A stretch of 64,000 bases of DNA from Pseudonocardiales bacterium (lineage in GTDB: Bacteria > Actinomycetota > Actinomycetes > Mycobacteriales > Pseudonocardiaceae): NCBI GenBank assembly GCA_023252195.1, contig JAHEXI010000001.1, positions 310,001 to 374,000 of the forward strand, in the 5' to 3' direction. Both the position numbers and the translations under genes were made by a program. Below, piece after piece: positions 28,337-37,221 of this stretch. Below the pieces are notes generated by a model that saw only the letters and a list, made by a program, of their open reading frames with translations, was not told where the DNA came from and made no database searches. Within the stretch, counting starts at the first letter, position 1; each line of letters starts with the position of its first letter.

Positions 28337-28714
28337 ATGGCACAGAAAACCATAGTCACGCTGGTCGACGATCTGACTGGTGAGGAGGCCGAGAACATCA
28401 GCACAGTCGAGTTCGCGCTCGATGGCGTAACTTACGAGCTTGATCTGACTGACGAAAACAGCACGAAGCTGCACGATACGCTGTCCCAGTATGCCAAAGC
28501 AGGTCGAAAGATCGGAGGACGGCGTCGCAACGGCCCCCGCCCAGGCCGACCCAGCAAAAGCACCGGTCGCACCGCCGGCTACAACCGCGAAACGCTGAAG
28601 TCGATCCGTGAGTGGGCCAAGAAAAACGGCCACAACGTCAGCGACCGTGGCCGACTGCCCGCCGAGGTGTTGCAGGCCTGGCAGACCGCCCAGCCAGCAA
28701 TGTCCAGGGCATAG
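28337..28714 (+). CDS. lsr2: Lsr2 nucleoid-associated protein
   Basis: The 125-residue protein begins [20 protein letters not shown], the Lsr2 N-terminal oligomerisation domain, continuing with [14 protein letters not shown]. The C-terminal DNA-binding domain has [20 protein letters not shown] and an RGR AT-hook-like motif in [14 protein letters not shown]. Lsr2 bridges AT-rich, often foreign, DNA and silences it, functionally like H-NS. It stands alone in a region of mobile-element remnants and is followed by a large palindrome. Upstream, TTAAGGTG-n5-CACCCTAA is a near-perfect inverted repeat that could be autoregulatory. Confidence 0.93.
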   Translation: MAQKTIVTLVDDLTGEEAENISTVEFALDGVTYELDLTDENSTKLHDTLSQYAKAGRKIGGRRRNGPRPGRPSKSTGRTAGYNRETLKSIREWAKKNGHNVSDRGRLPAEVLQAWQTAQPAMSRA

Positions 28715-28779
28715 GCTCAAGGCCTGTCGTCATGGCAGACGGTGATTCCCACCGGCTGGCAAGCGGACCCATTGGGAGA

Positions 28780-28828
28780 ATTGCACCGGCTGAGCCGGTG
28801 GGCAGCCCACCGGCTCAGCCGGTGCAAT
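28780..28828. repeat. 49-bp near-perfect palindrome downstream of lsr2
   Basis: Two 24-base arms beginning ATTGCACCGGCTGAGCCGG flank a single adenine. Each arm also contains its own 17-bp palindrome (CACCGGCT-n-AGCCGGTG), so cruciform or nested hairpins are possible. It lies 66 bp after the lsr2 stop and before an IS6-family remnant. It may be the lsr2 terminator, a bidirectional terminator or an IS-related structure. Confidence 0.85.
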
Positions 28829-29304
28829 ATCCTGCCTTCAGGTTTAGCCGAGTAAAGCCGCCGCTGCCCCTTGAATACTCTCGCCGCGCGCTGCCGGCGG
28901 CGTTGTTGCACTCGGCGAAGCCGAGGCAGGCGAGATCAGTTGATCTTCGGGTTGTCAGATCGCCAGGGTCAGCCGCCACCAGATCCCGTTTCTGGGAGAC
29001 CAGCACGTCGATGACGCGCCCGAACTGATCGATCGCCCGGTACAGATAGACCCACCGTCCGGCGACTTTCACATACGTCTCATCCACGAACCACCTGTCA
29101 CCACAGCAGTGCCGGCAGGGCCGCGTCGATCAGCAGCGGGGTGAACCGCTGCACCCACCGGTAGACAGTGACATGATCGACCTCGATGTCCCGTTCGGCC
29201 AGCAGCTCTTCGATGTCGCGGTACGAGAGTCCATAGCGCAAGTACCAGCGCACAGCCACCGTGATCACCCCCGGCGGGAACCGGAACCCAGCGAAGCTTG
29301 ACAT
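28815..29304 (-). pseudogene. IS6-family transposase remnant
   Basis: Reading leftwards from the ATG at 29304, the N-terminal part (FAGFRFPPGVITVAVRWYLR, then GLSYRDIEELLAERDIEVDH and VTVYRWVQRFTPLLIDAA) is a typical IS6-family helix-turn-helix. The catalytic domain continues in another frame with RWFVDETYVKVAGRWVYLYR and AIDQFGRVIDVL, carrying the first catalytic Asp. A one-base frameshift separates the two near 29100. The frame then loses similarity after about 28970, so the second Asp and Glu are missing. Two lesions make the transposase inactive. Confidence 0.85.
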
Positions 29305-29666
29305 CGGCGCTCGCCGTCGAGGGTGGCAACGACTCATCAACACAGCCTGCCCGAGCCTCCCATCGGTGGACGCAACAGTGCCCTTCGCCCTGTGTCGGCG
29401 ACGTCGGTCAAGACAGCCCGTTCGTGGACATGTCACGCCCGAAGAGTAGGGCCTGTCGGTCCGAGTGGCTACAGCGAGATACACAAACGGGTTTGTTGCA
29501 TCCCGTTCGGGGGTCAGGCGCTGCTGATGTTGGTCGGGTGGATCCGTCGGTTTCCCCGTCGTTGGCATCCGCCCACAGTCTGTACACACGCTTTCGCACC
29601 CACCCACAGCCTGTCCACACCACGGTGATACCGCCCCCGTAGACCCGCCCCTAGGGTGTCCGTCCT

Positions 29667-30179
29667 ATGGGGCAGACGCCGATTTATGACCAGTTGCGTG
29701 GCGAGCGAATCAACGCTGATGTCCCGGCCACTGGGGCTGACCCGCAACTGGTCGGTCGCCCCGGCGAACACCCTGTGCTGGCCGTCGCGCCGGTTCCGGC
29801 GGTGGTGTTCGGGCCACCAGGTCCAGCGACTGATCTCGACGCAAACCAGCACCATCTCGTGCCGACATACCCCGCGGGTCAGCCCTCAGGTGACGGGCAA
29901 CGGGCGGTCGCGGTGTGGGGACCGCGAGCAGGCTGTTCGCTGGCAGCTCCCGTGCGGCAAGCATCGGCACACGCCGCCAGCAGTTCCCGGGGGCTGCCCG
30001 GTTCCAGTCGCCACTCCGCAGCACGGGAGGCCGCGGCAGGTGATTACGGTGCGCACCGGCGACACGGAGCTGGCCCCCGACCGGACCAGCGCAGCGAACC
30101 TCGACCCGCGACGCCGGCAGATGCTCAGTTCCCGTGGTTCGGTGTCGATCACGACGGGGGTGACTCGTCCTCCACATGA
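29667..30179 (+). CDS. Hypothetical protein (MGQTPIYDQLRGERINADV family)
   Basis: This 170-residue frame starts MGQTPIYDQLRGERINADVP, an N-terminus I associate with short Pro/Gly/Arg-rich actinobacterial hypotheticals of unknown function. The remainder is low-complexity and probably disordered. The longer overlapping plus-strand frame (29656-30384) looks like a shadow. No ribosome-binding site is evident, so initiation may be leaderless. Confidence 0.5.
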   Translation: MGQTPIYDQLRGERINADVPATGADPQLVGRPGEHPVLAVAPVPAVVFGPPGPATDLDANQHHLVPTYPAGQPSGDGQRAVAVWGPRAGCSLAAPVRQASAHAASSSRGLPGSSRHSAAREAAAGDYGAHRRHGAGPRPDQRSEPRPATPADAQFPWFGVDHDGGDSSST

Positions 30180-30393
30180 GGATGACGCAGCGCACGATCA
30201 CTCCAGCGGGCAGTTCCCTGCCGCGTCGGAGACGGAGCTGGGGTTGTCCATCAGGTGTCCGTTGCTCGTGGTGTTCCTACCGCTGGGCTCGTGGTGGATC
30301 CGAGACCGTAGCGGCCGTCGGGTTCAAGGGGTTGAGAGGTCAGGCCGATACACCAGGCCAAGGCGCCAGGTGAGGAGTGCGTGAGGTGATCCG

Positions 30394-31179
30394 ATGCCGT
30401 TGATCCCCGCTGACGTTGCCAACGTCGCGTTTGGTAAGCCGCCGCTGGGCAAGCGGGGTTATGAGGAGGACGAGGTCGACGCCTTCCTCGACCTTGTTGA
30501 GGCCGAGATGGCTCGGCTGATCCAGGAGAACACTGATCTCCGCACCCGGGTCGAGTCACTCGAGCAGCAGCTCGCTGCGCCAGTCGACACCGGAGGTGAC
30601 CTTCGCCGGCTGGAGTCGCTTGGCCCGTTATCGCCGCCGCCGTTGCGGGAGCAGACCGCGCCGGGTGGTGATCACAACGTGCACGCGGCCAGGGTGTTGG
30701 GCTTGGCCCAGGAGATGGCAGACCGGTTGTCCGGTGAGGCCAAGGCCGAAGCCGACGCGATGTTAAGCCACGCCCGAACCAAGTCCGAACAGCTGCTCTC
30801 CGAGGCGAGAGCGAAGGCCGAGGGCATGGTCAACGAGGCGAGAACTCAATCCGAGATCATGCTCAACGAGGCCCGGACCAAAGCGGAGACTCTGGAGCGG
30901 CAGTCCCGGGACAAGGCTGTGGCACTGGAGCGCGACGCTGCGGCTAAGCACACCGAGATCATTGCGGGGCTGTGTCGGGAGAAGGGCGTCCTGGAGAAGG
31001 AGATCGACGAACTGCGCACGTTCGAGCGCGGGTACCGGACCCGTTTGAAGGCCTACCTGGACTCACAGCTGCGGGAGCTGGGTGGCCGCGGATCCGCCAC
31101 ACCAGCAGACCCGACGCACACCCAGCAAGGCCTGGTGGGCTCCGGGCTCGGTGCGCATGCCGAAGCGGCATCTCGGTAA
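30394..31179 (+). CDS. DivIVA/Wag31-like protein, orphan paralogue
   Basis: This 261-residue protein begins with a recognisable DivIVA N-terminal domain ([20 protein letters not shown] then [18 protein letters not shown]) and a first coiled coil to residue 60. A Pro-rich linker follows. A long second coiled coil (residues 95-220) has an internal repeat, [20 protein letters not shown] then [20 protein letters not shown]. The ending [19 protein letters not shown] is the conserved C-terminal motif of Wag31. Canonical wag31 directs polar growth and lies near ftsZ; this copy lies among mobile remnants. Confidence 0.88.
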   Translation: MPLIPADVANVAFGKPPLGKRGYEEDEVDAFLDLVEAEMARLIQENTDLRTRVESLEQQLAAPVDTGGDLRRLESLGPLSPPPLREQTAPGGDHNVHAARVLGLAQEMADRLSGEAKAEADAMLSHARTKSEQLLSEARAKAEGMVNEARTQSEIMLNEARTKAETLERQSRDKAVALERDAAAKHTEIIAGLCREKGVLEKEIDELRTFERGYRTRLKAYLDSQLRELGGRGSATPADPTHTQQGLVGSGLGAHAEAASR

Positions 31180-31278
31180 CAACCGGCCCCACGACGGTGC
31201 CGAGTTTGCCGACCATCGGTGGGGCGCGTCAGCGCGCAGAACTATGTCCTTTAGCCCCAAGTTTCCCGATCTTGGAGA

Positions 31279-32759
31279 GTGAATCCTAGGGGTGACGTGC
31301 CCAAACGGGCTGTGAATCGCCGAAATTGTAGGCAGAATTATTGGCGTGTCGACAGGGGCAAGACGCTGATCGATGCGGACGCGGCGTGTGCGGTGAGCAA
31401 GTCTTTGCCGCATGGGCATGCCGCGCTGGTCCACGCCGCCGCTGGGCAGCTGGGATTACCCGCGGTGTTGGGGCTGGCTGGTCGGGAACGGGACCTGGCC
31501 TATGCGCTGATCATCTCCCGGGTACTGCGACCCACACCGAAGTTGTCCACCCGGGCCTGGTGGAACGACGTCACCCTAGGACCAGACCTGGATGTCGCCG
31601 GCGCGTCACGCAACGAGGTCTACGCCGCCATGGACTGGCTACTCGGCCGCCAAGACGCGATCGAGGCCACCCTGGCGGGTCGACACTTGAGCACCGGTGG
31701 GATGGCGATGTTCGACCTGTCCTCGTCGTGGGTGGAAGGCAGCCACTGTGAGCTGGCCGCGCGCGGCTACTCCCGAGACGCCAAGAAGGGCACCCTGCAG
31801 ATCGAGTACGGCCTGCTCACCGACCCCGACGGGCGCCCGGTAGCGATCCGAGTATTCCCCGGTAACACCGCCGACCCGACCGCGTTCATCAACGCCGTCG
31901 ACATCGTGCGCGACAAGTTCGGTCTCGCCGAGCTGACGCTGGTCGGGGACCGAGGCATGATCACCTCGCCGCCGATGACGGGCCGCTGCAGCTGTCGCTG
32001 TTCGACCAACAGGACCTCGCCGAAATCAGCCGCCCCGACTACCCCGGCGAGCGTCTCATCGCGTGCCGCAACCCCGACCTGGCCCAGCTACGGGCGGTCA
32101 AACGCCAGAGCATGCTGCGCGCCACCGAAGCCCTGCTGGGCACTATCGCCACCCGGGTACAGGCCGGGCGACTGCCCGGTGCCGACGCGATTGGCGTGGC
32201 GGTCGGCAAGGTCATCGATCAGTACAAGATGGCCAAACACCTCGACGTAGCGATCACCGACACCAGCCTGTCAGTGACGCGGCGTGCCGACCAGATTGCC
32301 ATCGAGGCCGCGCTGGACGGCATCTACGTCATCCGCACCAGCGTCCCCACCGCCACGCTCGATGCGGCGGGCGCGGCCAGCGCCTACAAAGACCTCGCAC
32401 GCCTCGAACGCGACTTCACCTCGATCAAGGCCGACGATCTGGACCTGCGCCCGATCCACCACTACCTCTCCGACCGGGTCCGCGCCCACGTGCTGATCTG
32501 CATGCTGGCCTGCTACCTGAGCTGGCATCTACGCACCGCGTTGGCCCCGCTGACCTACACCGACGAAAACCCACCGGCCCGGGACAACCCGGTCGCCCGC
32601 GCGACCCGCTCCACCAGCGCCCAGCACAAAGCTAGCCGCTACCTCGACACCCACGGCGAGCCGCTGCACAGCTTCCGCGGCCGTCGGATGCTCGAGGCTG
32701 TCCGCACCACCCGCTGCTGGGCTGTCGCCGACGGCCAGGTACACGAGCAACGCCGCTAG
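31279..32759 (+). pseudogene. IS1634-family transposase, internally deleted
   Basis: Two frames together encode an IS1634 (IS4-like) DDE transposase. The first (to about 31970) has LALISRVLRP-like ALIISRVLRPTPKLSTRAWW, MAMFDLSSSWVEG with a catalytic Asp, and TLVGDRGMITS with the second. The frame then shifts, and from about 31975 the other frame continues PLQLSLFDQQDLAEISRPDY to RRMLEAVRTTRCWAV. The residues normally between the two are missing, so about 100 bp appears deleted. The usual N-terminal 60-70 residues are also absent. The copy cannot be active. Confidence 0.85.
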
Positions 32760-32852
32760 GCATCAAGATCATTGTTTATGTGCCTGGAACGACACGACGT
32801 GTCGCTTTAGTCACACAAACAGTGATCACCGCCTCCGGGGCCCCGGGGCGGG

Positions 32853-33308
32853 TCAGCGCCCTCGGGCGTACTTGCAGGTGAGTTGCGCCTGGGCCAGTAC
32901 CTTCCCGGACAGGGCGTACGGCAGATCCTTGCGTGGGCTGGCGCCCTCAGCCAGACCGCTGGGCTCAGACAAGGCTAGCAGCGTGAAGATGTACCGGCGG
33001 GCCTTGCCGAACGGGGGGCAGGGGCCGCCCCAGTCCGTCCGGCCATAGTCGTTCTTGCCGCCGACGGCCCCCGCGGGGAGTTTGCCTTCCTCCAGGCCGC
33101 CGCAGGAGGGGTCGATCCCGAAGAGGGACCAGTGCACGTGGGTACCTCCCGGGGCGTCGGGATCTTCCAGGAGCAGCACCAACTCCGCGGCGCCCTCCGG
33201 TACCTCCGACCACGACAGCGGGGGCGACACGTTGTCGCCGTCACAGGTGTACTGGGCCGGAATGAACTCCTTGTCGGCGAAGGCCGGGCTGCTGAGCGTG
33301 AGCGCCAT
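32853..33308 (-). CDS. YbhB/YbcL family Raf-kinase-inhibitor-like (PEBP) protein
   Basis: The 151-residue protein has the bacterial PEBP signatures: FIPAQYTCDGDNVSPPLSW, VLLLEDPDAPGGTHVHWSLF (the DPDxP and GxxxHW ligand-pocket motifs) and GRTDWGGPCPPFGKARRYIF. Members bind anionic phosphate-type ligands; the physiological role in bacteria is unknown. The start is a standard ATG. It is divergent from a VapBC module. Confidence 0.92.
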   Translation of the reverse strand: MALTLSSPAFADKEFIPAQYTCDGDNVSPPLSWSEVPEGAAELVLLLEDPDAPGGTHVHWSLFGIDPSCGGLEEGKLPAGAVGGKNDYGRTDWGGPCPPFGKARRYIFTLLALSEPSGLAEGASPRKDLPYALSGKVLAQAQLTCKYARGR

Positions 33309-33359
33309 AGTGCACTCGATCGTACAGCCGATTGCGCACCCGCCGCGGATCCCCGTCTC

Positions 33360-33377
33360 TAGTACAGAAACGTACTA
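33360..33377. promoter_or_regulatory. Palindromic operator candidate of VapBC
   Basis: TAGTAC-AGAAAC-GTACTA is a perfect 6-bp inverted repeat ending 10 bp before the antitoxin start. Autoregulatory binding by the antitoxin is the likely role. Confidence 0.6.
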
Positions 33378-33387
33378 CACTTGCTTC

Positions 33388-33660
33388 ATGAGTGAAGTAC
33401 CCGTCCGGGAGCTCAACCAGAACACCGCTGGGGTGCTGGCCCGGGTCAAGCGCGGTGAGGAGCTCGATATCACGGAGCGAGGCGCGATCATCGCCCGGCT
33501 GGTGCCGGCTCAGCCGCATCCACTGGCCGACCTCATCGCATCCGGCAAACTGCGGCCAGCTACCGCCCGGGGCCCCGTGCCGCGGCCCACTGGCCCGATC
33601 AGGACCGACCATGAGGCCGGCGAGCTGATCCGCGAGATGCGGGACGAGGAACGCTACTGA
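33388..33660 (+). CDS. vapB: Type II antitoxin, Phd/YefM family
   Basis: From the ATG at 33388 the protein is 90 residues. MSEVPVRELNQNTAGVLARV is the DNA-binding N-terminus and ELDITERGAIIARLVPAQPH the second strand pair of the Phd fold. The C-terminal region (HEAGELIREMRDEERY) is an acidic helix that would occupy the toxin active site. It overlaps the toxin start (TGATG/ATGA type). Confidence 0.9.
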   Translation: MSEVPVRELNQNTAGVLARVKRGEELDITERGAIIARLVPAQPHPLADLIASGKLRPATARGPVPRPTGPIRTDHEAGELIREMRDEERY

Positions 33661-34058
33661 TGATCTACCTCGACACTGCAGCTCTGCTGAAGCTGATCCG
33701 CCGTGAGCCGGAGAGTGACGCCCTGGCCGACTGGCTCGACGCCCGAGCCAGCAGCACGCCGGTGACCTCCGTCCTCGCCGAGATCGAGCTACCCCGTGCG
33801 CTACGCCGCACCGAGCCTGATCTCGTGTCGTCCGTTCCGGCATTGTTTGCGCGCATCGCCCGGTACGAAATCGATGAGCTCGTACGCACGACGGCGGCCG
33901 GCTACTCAGCCCCCGATCTACGTTCTCTGGACGCAATTCACCTCGCCACCGCGCACGCCGTATTCGGGGGTCAGCTGGCGTCGTTCGTCAGCTACGACGA
34001 ACGGCTACTTGGTGCAGCCGAGGCGCTCGGGTTGCCGGTCGCCTGTCCAGGGGCGTGA
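33660..34058 (+). CDS. vapC: PIN-domain toxin, VapC family
   Basis: The 132-residue protein begins MIYLDTAALLKLIRREPESD. It has SVLAEIELPRALRR with the conserved glutamate and LRSLDAIHLATAHAV with the third acidic residue, then FVSYDERLLGAAEALGL. All four PIN acidic positions are intact, predicting an active endoribonuclease. It is coupled to the antitoxin. It is the third VapBC-like pair in the window and is related in sequence to the first. Confidence 0.9.
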   Translation: MIYLDTAALLKLIRREPESDALADWLDARASSTPVTSVLAEIELPRALRRTEPDLVSSVPALFARIARYEIDELVRTTAAGYSAPDLRSLDAIHLATAHAVFGGQLASFVSYDERLLGAAEALGLPVACPGA

Positions 34059-34074
34059 AAACGCGATGGTCCTG

Positions 34075-34932
34075 TCATCCGATGCGGATGTGGTCCAGGA
34101 GCTGGTCGATGCGTTGCGCGAGTTGGGTGAGGGTTGCGGGTGCCAGGGTGGTCCAGGCTGTTCCGTCGGGTCCGCGCAGCGGTTGCAGGGTGTATCCGCC
34201 GCGCTCGGTGGCGAGGTAGACCAGTGCGGCGCCGGCAGGGTAGCGCTTGCCGTTGCGATCGCGGCGGGCGGCGCCGAACTTTCCCGCGCTGGGTTTGGGG
34301 CCGCGCAGCATCGCCGCGACGGACCGGGCGTCGTCGGGTTTCACCCCGCCGCGGGTCAACCGGTTTTCCAACTGCTGCCCGGTGAGCCCGGGTTTCCCGC
34401 CGCTGTCGGGTTCGGCCAACAGCGCGGACGGCACCGACACCGACGATCCCGGCCCAGCGGGCCGATCCGGTAGTTGCCGGGCGACCGCCGTGCACAGCTC
34501 GCTGGCGGGACCAGTGCGCACCAGCAGGCGATGCTCATCGAGCATCGCCAGCACTGTCCATTCACCGCGTGAACCGGCGAGCAAACGCACCTGAGTGCCG
34601 CCGGACTGGACCCAGCCGTTGATTTCGCAGACCGGGCTGGCCACCAGCCGCAGTGAGTCCTCCAGCTCCGGGACCATCCCGCGCCGATTGGCCAGCCCAC
34701 GGGCCCGCAAATCCTCCAGCGTGCTTGCGGCCTGGGCCCGGCGTTCCTGGTTGGTCAGCTCCGGGATACCCGCCAGGTCCAGGTTCCAGTGCCGGGCGCC
34801 GAGATCCAGAACTTGCCAGGCGGTGCGGTACTCCTCGTGGCTGAGCTCAACGGTGATACCACGCAAGGCGGTCCCCTCATCGTGTTCCTCTTGAGCCACC
34901 GTGCGCACGCAGGTGTGAGGAGTCTGCCACAC
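34075..34932 (-). CDS. ESX secretion-associated protein EspG family
   Basis: The frame gives 285 residues; the conserved part begins near residue 27 (ITVELSHEEYRTAWQVLDLG), so the true start may be internal. It shows the EspG layout: an N-terminal helix pair, then RRGMVPELEDSLRLVASPVC, a beta-strand core (GGTQVRLLAGSRGEWTVLAM) and a C-terminal strand-rich part with ERGGYTLQPLRGPDG. EspG proteins chaperone PE/PPE or related ESX substrates. No ESX structural genes or PE/PPE genes are visible here, so it is an orphan. Confidence 0.75.
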   Translation of the reverse strand: MWQTPHTCVRTVAQEEHDEGTALRGITVELSHEEYRTAWQVLDLGARHWNLDLAGIPELTNQERRAQAASTLEDLRARGLANRRGMVPELEDSLRLVASPVCEINGWVQSGGTQVRLLAGSRGEWTVLAMLDEHRLLVRTGPASELCTAVARQLPDRPAGPGSSVSVPSALLAEPDSGGKPGLTGQQLENRLTRGGVKPDDARSVAAMLRGPKPSAGKFGAARRDRNGKRYPAGAALVYLATERGGYTLQPLRGPDGTAWTTLAPATLTQLAQRIDQLLDHIRIG

Positions 34933-34955
34933 CAGCCGCTCGCTACCTTGACGTA

Positions 34956-35492
34956 ATGGCTGTGCAGATCACCCTGGTGCAGGGCGATATCACCGAACAG
35001 CACGTCGATGCGGTGGTCAACGCCGCCAACAGCTCGCTGCTCGGCGGGGGCGGGGTCGACGGCGCGATCCACCGCCGGGGAGGTCCAACCATTCTCGCGG
35101 AGTGCCGGGAACTGCGGGCCAGCCGGTATCTGGACGGTCTGCCTACCGGCCAGGCGGTCGCCACCTCCGCCGGCAAGCTGCCGGCCCGCTGGGTGATTCA
35201 CACTGTCGGCCCGGTGCACACGGAGTCCGAGGACCGCTCCGGGCTGCTCGCGTCCTGCTATCGGGAGTCGCTGCGGGTGGCCGATGAGCTCGGCGCCCAG
35301 ACTGTCGCGTTTCCTGCGGTGTCCGCCGGCGTCTACAGGTGGCCGCTGGCCGACGCTGCCCGCATCGCGCTGACGACCGTGCAGAACACGCCCACCCGCG
35401 TCCGTGAGGCTCGTTTCGTGCTGTTCAGTAACAAGGCCCTGGACGCCTTCCGTGCCAGTGTCGATTCTGGGGAGTCGGCTTCGTCGTCATGA
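34956..35492 (+). CDS. Macro-domain O-acetyl-ADP-ribose deacetylase
   Basis: The 178-residue protein is a MacroD-type macro domain. ITLVQGDITEQHVDAVVNAA ends at the conserved NAAN, then SSLLGGGGVDGAIHRRGGP has the catalytic Asp/His region. HTVGP at mid-protein and FPAVSAGVYRWPLADAARI carry the diphosphate-binding loop. It hydrolyses O-acetyl-ADP-ribose or removes ADP-ribose from proteins or DNA. It is divergent from the EspG-like gene; no DarT-type toxin is nearby. Confidence 0.93.
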   Translation: MAVQITLVQGDITEQHVDAVVNAANSSLLGGGGVDGAIHRRGGPTILAECRELRASRYLDGLPTGQAVATSAGKLPARWVIHTVGPVHTESEDRSGLLASCYRESLRVADELGAQTVAFPAVSAGVYRWPLADAARIALTTVQNTPTRVREARFVLFSNKALDAFRASVDSGESASSS

Positions 35493-35538
35493 TGGAGGCA
35501 CTCAACGCCTTCACCGATCGAACTCCAGGAGGTACACC

Positions 35539-35892
35539 GTGCAGTACCTGTTGCTGATCACCGGCGAGCAGCCCAGCGAGCCCCCGTCGCAGGCCGAGAT
35601 GGACCAGATCATGGGGGAGTACTGGGCTTTCGACAAAGCAGTCGCCGACGCCGGGGTGAAGGTGGGCGGTGAGGCGTTGCAGGGCCTGGAGACCGCCACC
35701 ACCGTCCGGGTATGTAATGACGAGCGGATCATCACGGACGGGCCGTTCGCCGAAACCCGAGAGGTGATCGGGGGCTTCTACCTGCTCGACGTGCCTGACC
35801 TGGACGCCGCGCTGGACTGGGCGGCCCGCTGCCCCGGCGCAAAGTACGGCTCCATCGAGGTACGCCCGATCATGGTCTTCGACAACCCCTGA
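35539..35892 (+). CDS. YCII-related DGPF-domain protein
   Basis: A GTG at 35539, six bases after AGGAGG, gives 117 residues. It has QYLLLITGEQPSEPPSQAEM, the name-giving DGPF in IITDGPFAETREVIGGFYLL, and GSIEVRPIMVF at the end. DGPF proteins are the known genomic partners of ECF42-type sigma factors, whose gene follows 7 bp downstream. Their own function is not established. Confidence 0.93.
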   Translation: MQYLLLITGEQPSEPPSQAEMDQIMGEYWAFDKAVADAGVKVGGEALQGLETATTVRVCNDERIITDGPFAETREVIGGFYLLDVPDLDAALDWAARCPGAKYGSIEVRPIMVFDNP

Positions 35893-35899
35893 CCCGCCG

Positions 35900-37183
35900 A
35901 TGAGTGAGCGGCGAGCAGCCGACTATGTCGAGGCCGTGTTCCGGGAGGAATGGGGCCGGCTGCTCGCCACGCTCGTCCGGCAGTGGGGTGATCTCGATCT
36001 GGCCGAGGAAGTCGCCTCCGACGCGGTCGCCTCGGCGCTGCAACACTGGCCGGTTGACGGGGTCCCGACCCGGCCCGCCGCGTGGCTGCTGACCGTCGCC
36101 CGGCGCCGCGCGGTGGACCTGCTGCGCCGCGACCGCGCCTACGCCTCCCGGCTGGCGTTACTCCAGGTCGAGGCCGATCGCGCAGAACCCGCTCAACTAG
36201 AAACCGACGACGGCGAGGTACCCGACGAGCGGTTGCGGCTGTTTTTCACCTGCTGCCACCCGGCGCTGCCACTGGAAGCGCAGATCGCGCTGACGTTGCG
36301 CTGTCTGGCCGGGCTGACCACCCCGGAGGTGGCCCGCGCGTTCCTGGTGCCCCCCGCCACGATGGCCCAGCGGATTGTCCGGGCCAAACGCAAGATCCGC
36401 GAGGCCCGGATCCCCTACCGGATTCCCAACGCGGAAGCGCTGCCGCACCGGCTGCCGGGTGTGCTGCGGGTGATTTATCTGATCTTCACCGAGAGCTATG
36501 CGGCTAGCACCGGCCCCGAGCTGGTCCGCGACGACCTGGCCGAGGAGGCGATCCGGCTGGCCCGGATTCTGCACCGACTGCTGTCCGGGCATCGCGAGGT
36601 AGCCGGACTGCTCGCGTTGCTACTGCTGATCGACGCCCGTCGGGCAGCGCGCACCAGCTCGGCAGGCGAGCTGGTGCTGCTCGCCGACCAGGACCGCGCA
36701 CTGTGGGACCGCGCCCTGATCGAGGAGGGCCGGGCGCTGGTCGTGACCGCGCTGCGCGGCGGCGCACCAGGGCCTTACACGTTGCAGGCCGCGATCGCCG
36801 CTCTGCACGACGAGGCGGCCAGCATCGCGACCACCGACTGGCCGCAGGTTGTCGCGCTGTATGACGTGCTCGGCTCGGTGGCTCCGTCGCCGCTGGTGGC
36901 ACTCAACCGAGTGGTGGCGGTCGCGATGGTCGACGGCCCGGCGGCCGGTCTGGCGCTGCTTGACGAGCTGGCCGGTCTGGACGCCTACCACTTGCTGCAC
37001 GCCACCCGGGCTGATCTGCTGCGGCAACTCGGTCGTCCGATGGAAGCCGCGAGCGCCTATCGCCGAGCCCTGGACCTCGTCGGTAATGAACCCGAACGCT
37101 CATTCCTGCGCCGCCGCCTAGCCTCAGTCTCCGGCGTAAGTGACTGCCAAATGGAACCTTTTCGCGGCCAGGACGGGCTGTAA
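35900..37183 (+). CDS. ECF42-group RNA polymerase sigma factor with C-terminal extension
   Basis: This 427-residue protein has ECF region 2 (DYVEAVFREEWGRLLATLVR then WPVDGVPTRPAAWLLTVARR) and region 4 (LFFTCCHPALPLEAQIALTL, LTTPEVARAFLVPPATMAQR). A roughly 230-residue C-terminal helical extension follows (ALNRVVAVAMVDGPAAGLAL), the hallmark of the ECF42 group. No anti-sigma gene is present, as expected for ECF42. The last 12-15 residues (DCQMEPFRG...) are encoded by a copy of a TGGAACC-type repeat, so the original C-terminus has been replaced. Confidence 0.92.
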   Translation: MSERRAADYVEAVFREEWGRLLATLVRQWGDLDLAEEVASDAVASALQHWPVDGVPTRPAAWLLTVARRRAVDLLRRDRAYASRLALLQVEADRAEPAQLETDDGEVPDERLRLFFTCCHPALPLEAQIALTLRCLAGLTTPEVARAFLVPPATMAQRIVRAKRKIREARIPYRIPNAEALPHRLPGVLRVIYLIFTESYAASTGPELVRDDLAEEAIRLARILHRLLSGHREVAGLLALLLLIDARRAARTSSAGELVLLADQDRALWDRALIEEGRALVVTALRGGAPGPYTLQAAIAALHDEAASIATTDWPQVVALYDVLGSVAPSPLVALNRVVAVAMVDGPAAGLALLDELAGLDAYHLLHATRADLLRQLGRPMEAASAYRRALDLVGNEPERSFLRRRLASVSGVSDCQMEPFRGQDGL

Positions 37184-37208
37184 CCCGCGAAGTGGAGCCA
37201 TTTCGCGG
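37146..37208. repeat. Two copies of a GCCAAnTGGAACC-type repeat
   Basis: GCCAAATGGAACCTTTTCGC at 37146 and GCGAAGTGGAGCCATTTCGC at 37187 are degenerate copies of a motif that recurs three times at 42577-42672. Multiple spaced terminal repeats of this kind are found at the ends of IS21-type elements; no transposase remains here. Confidence 0.6.
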
Positions 37209-37221
37209 TGGCCGCCAGCAG

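Noticed and set aside
29656-30384. 242-residue frame overlapping the 29667 gene
   Set aside because: Composition is Arg/Cys/Ser-rich without order, while the 29667 frame has a recognisable N-terminus.
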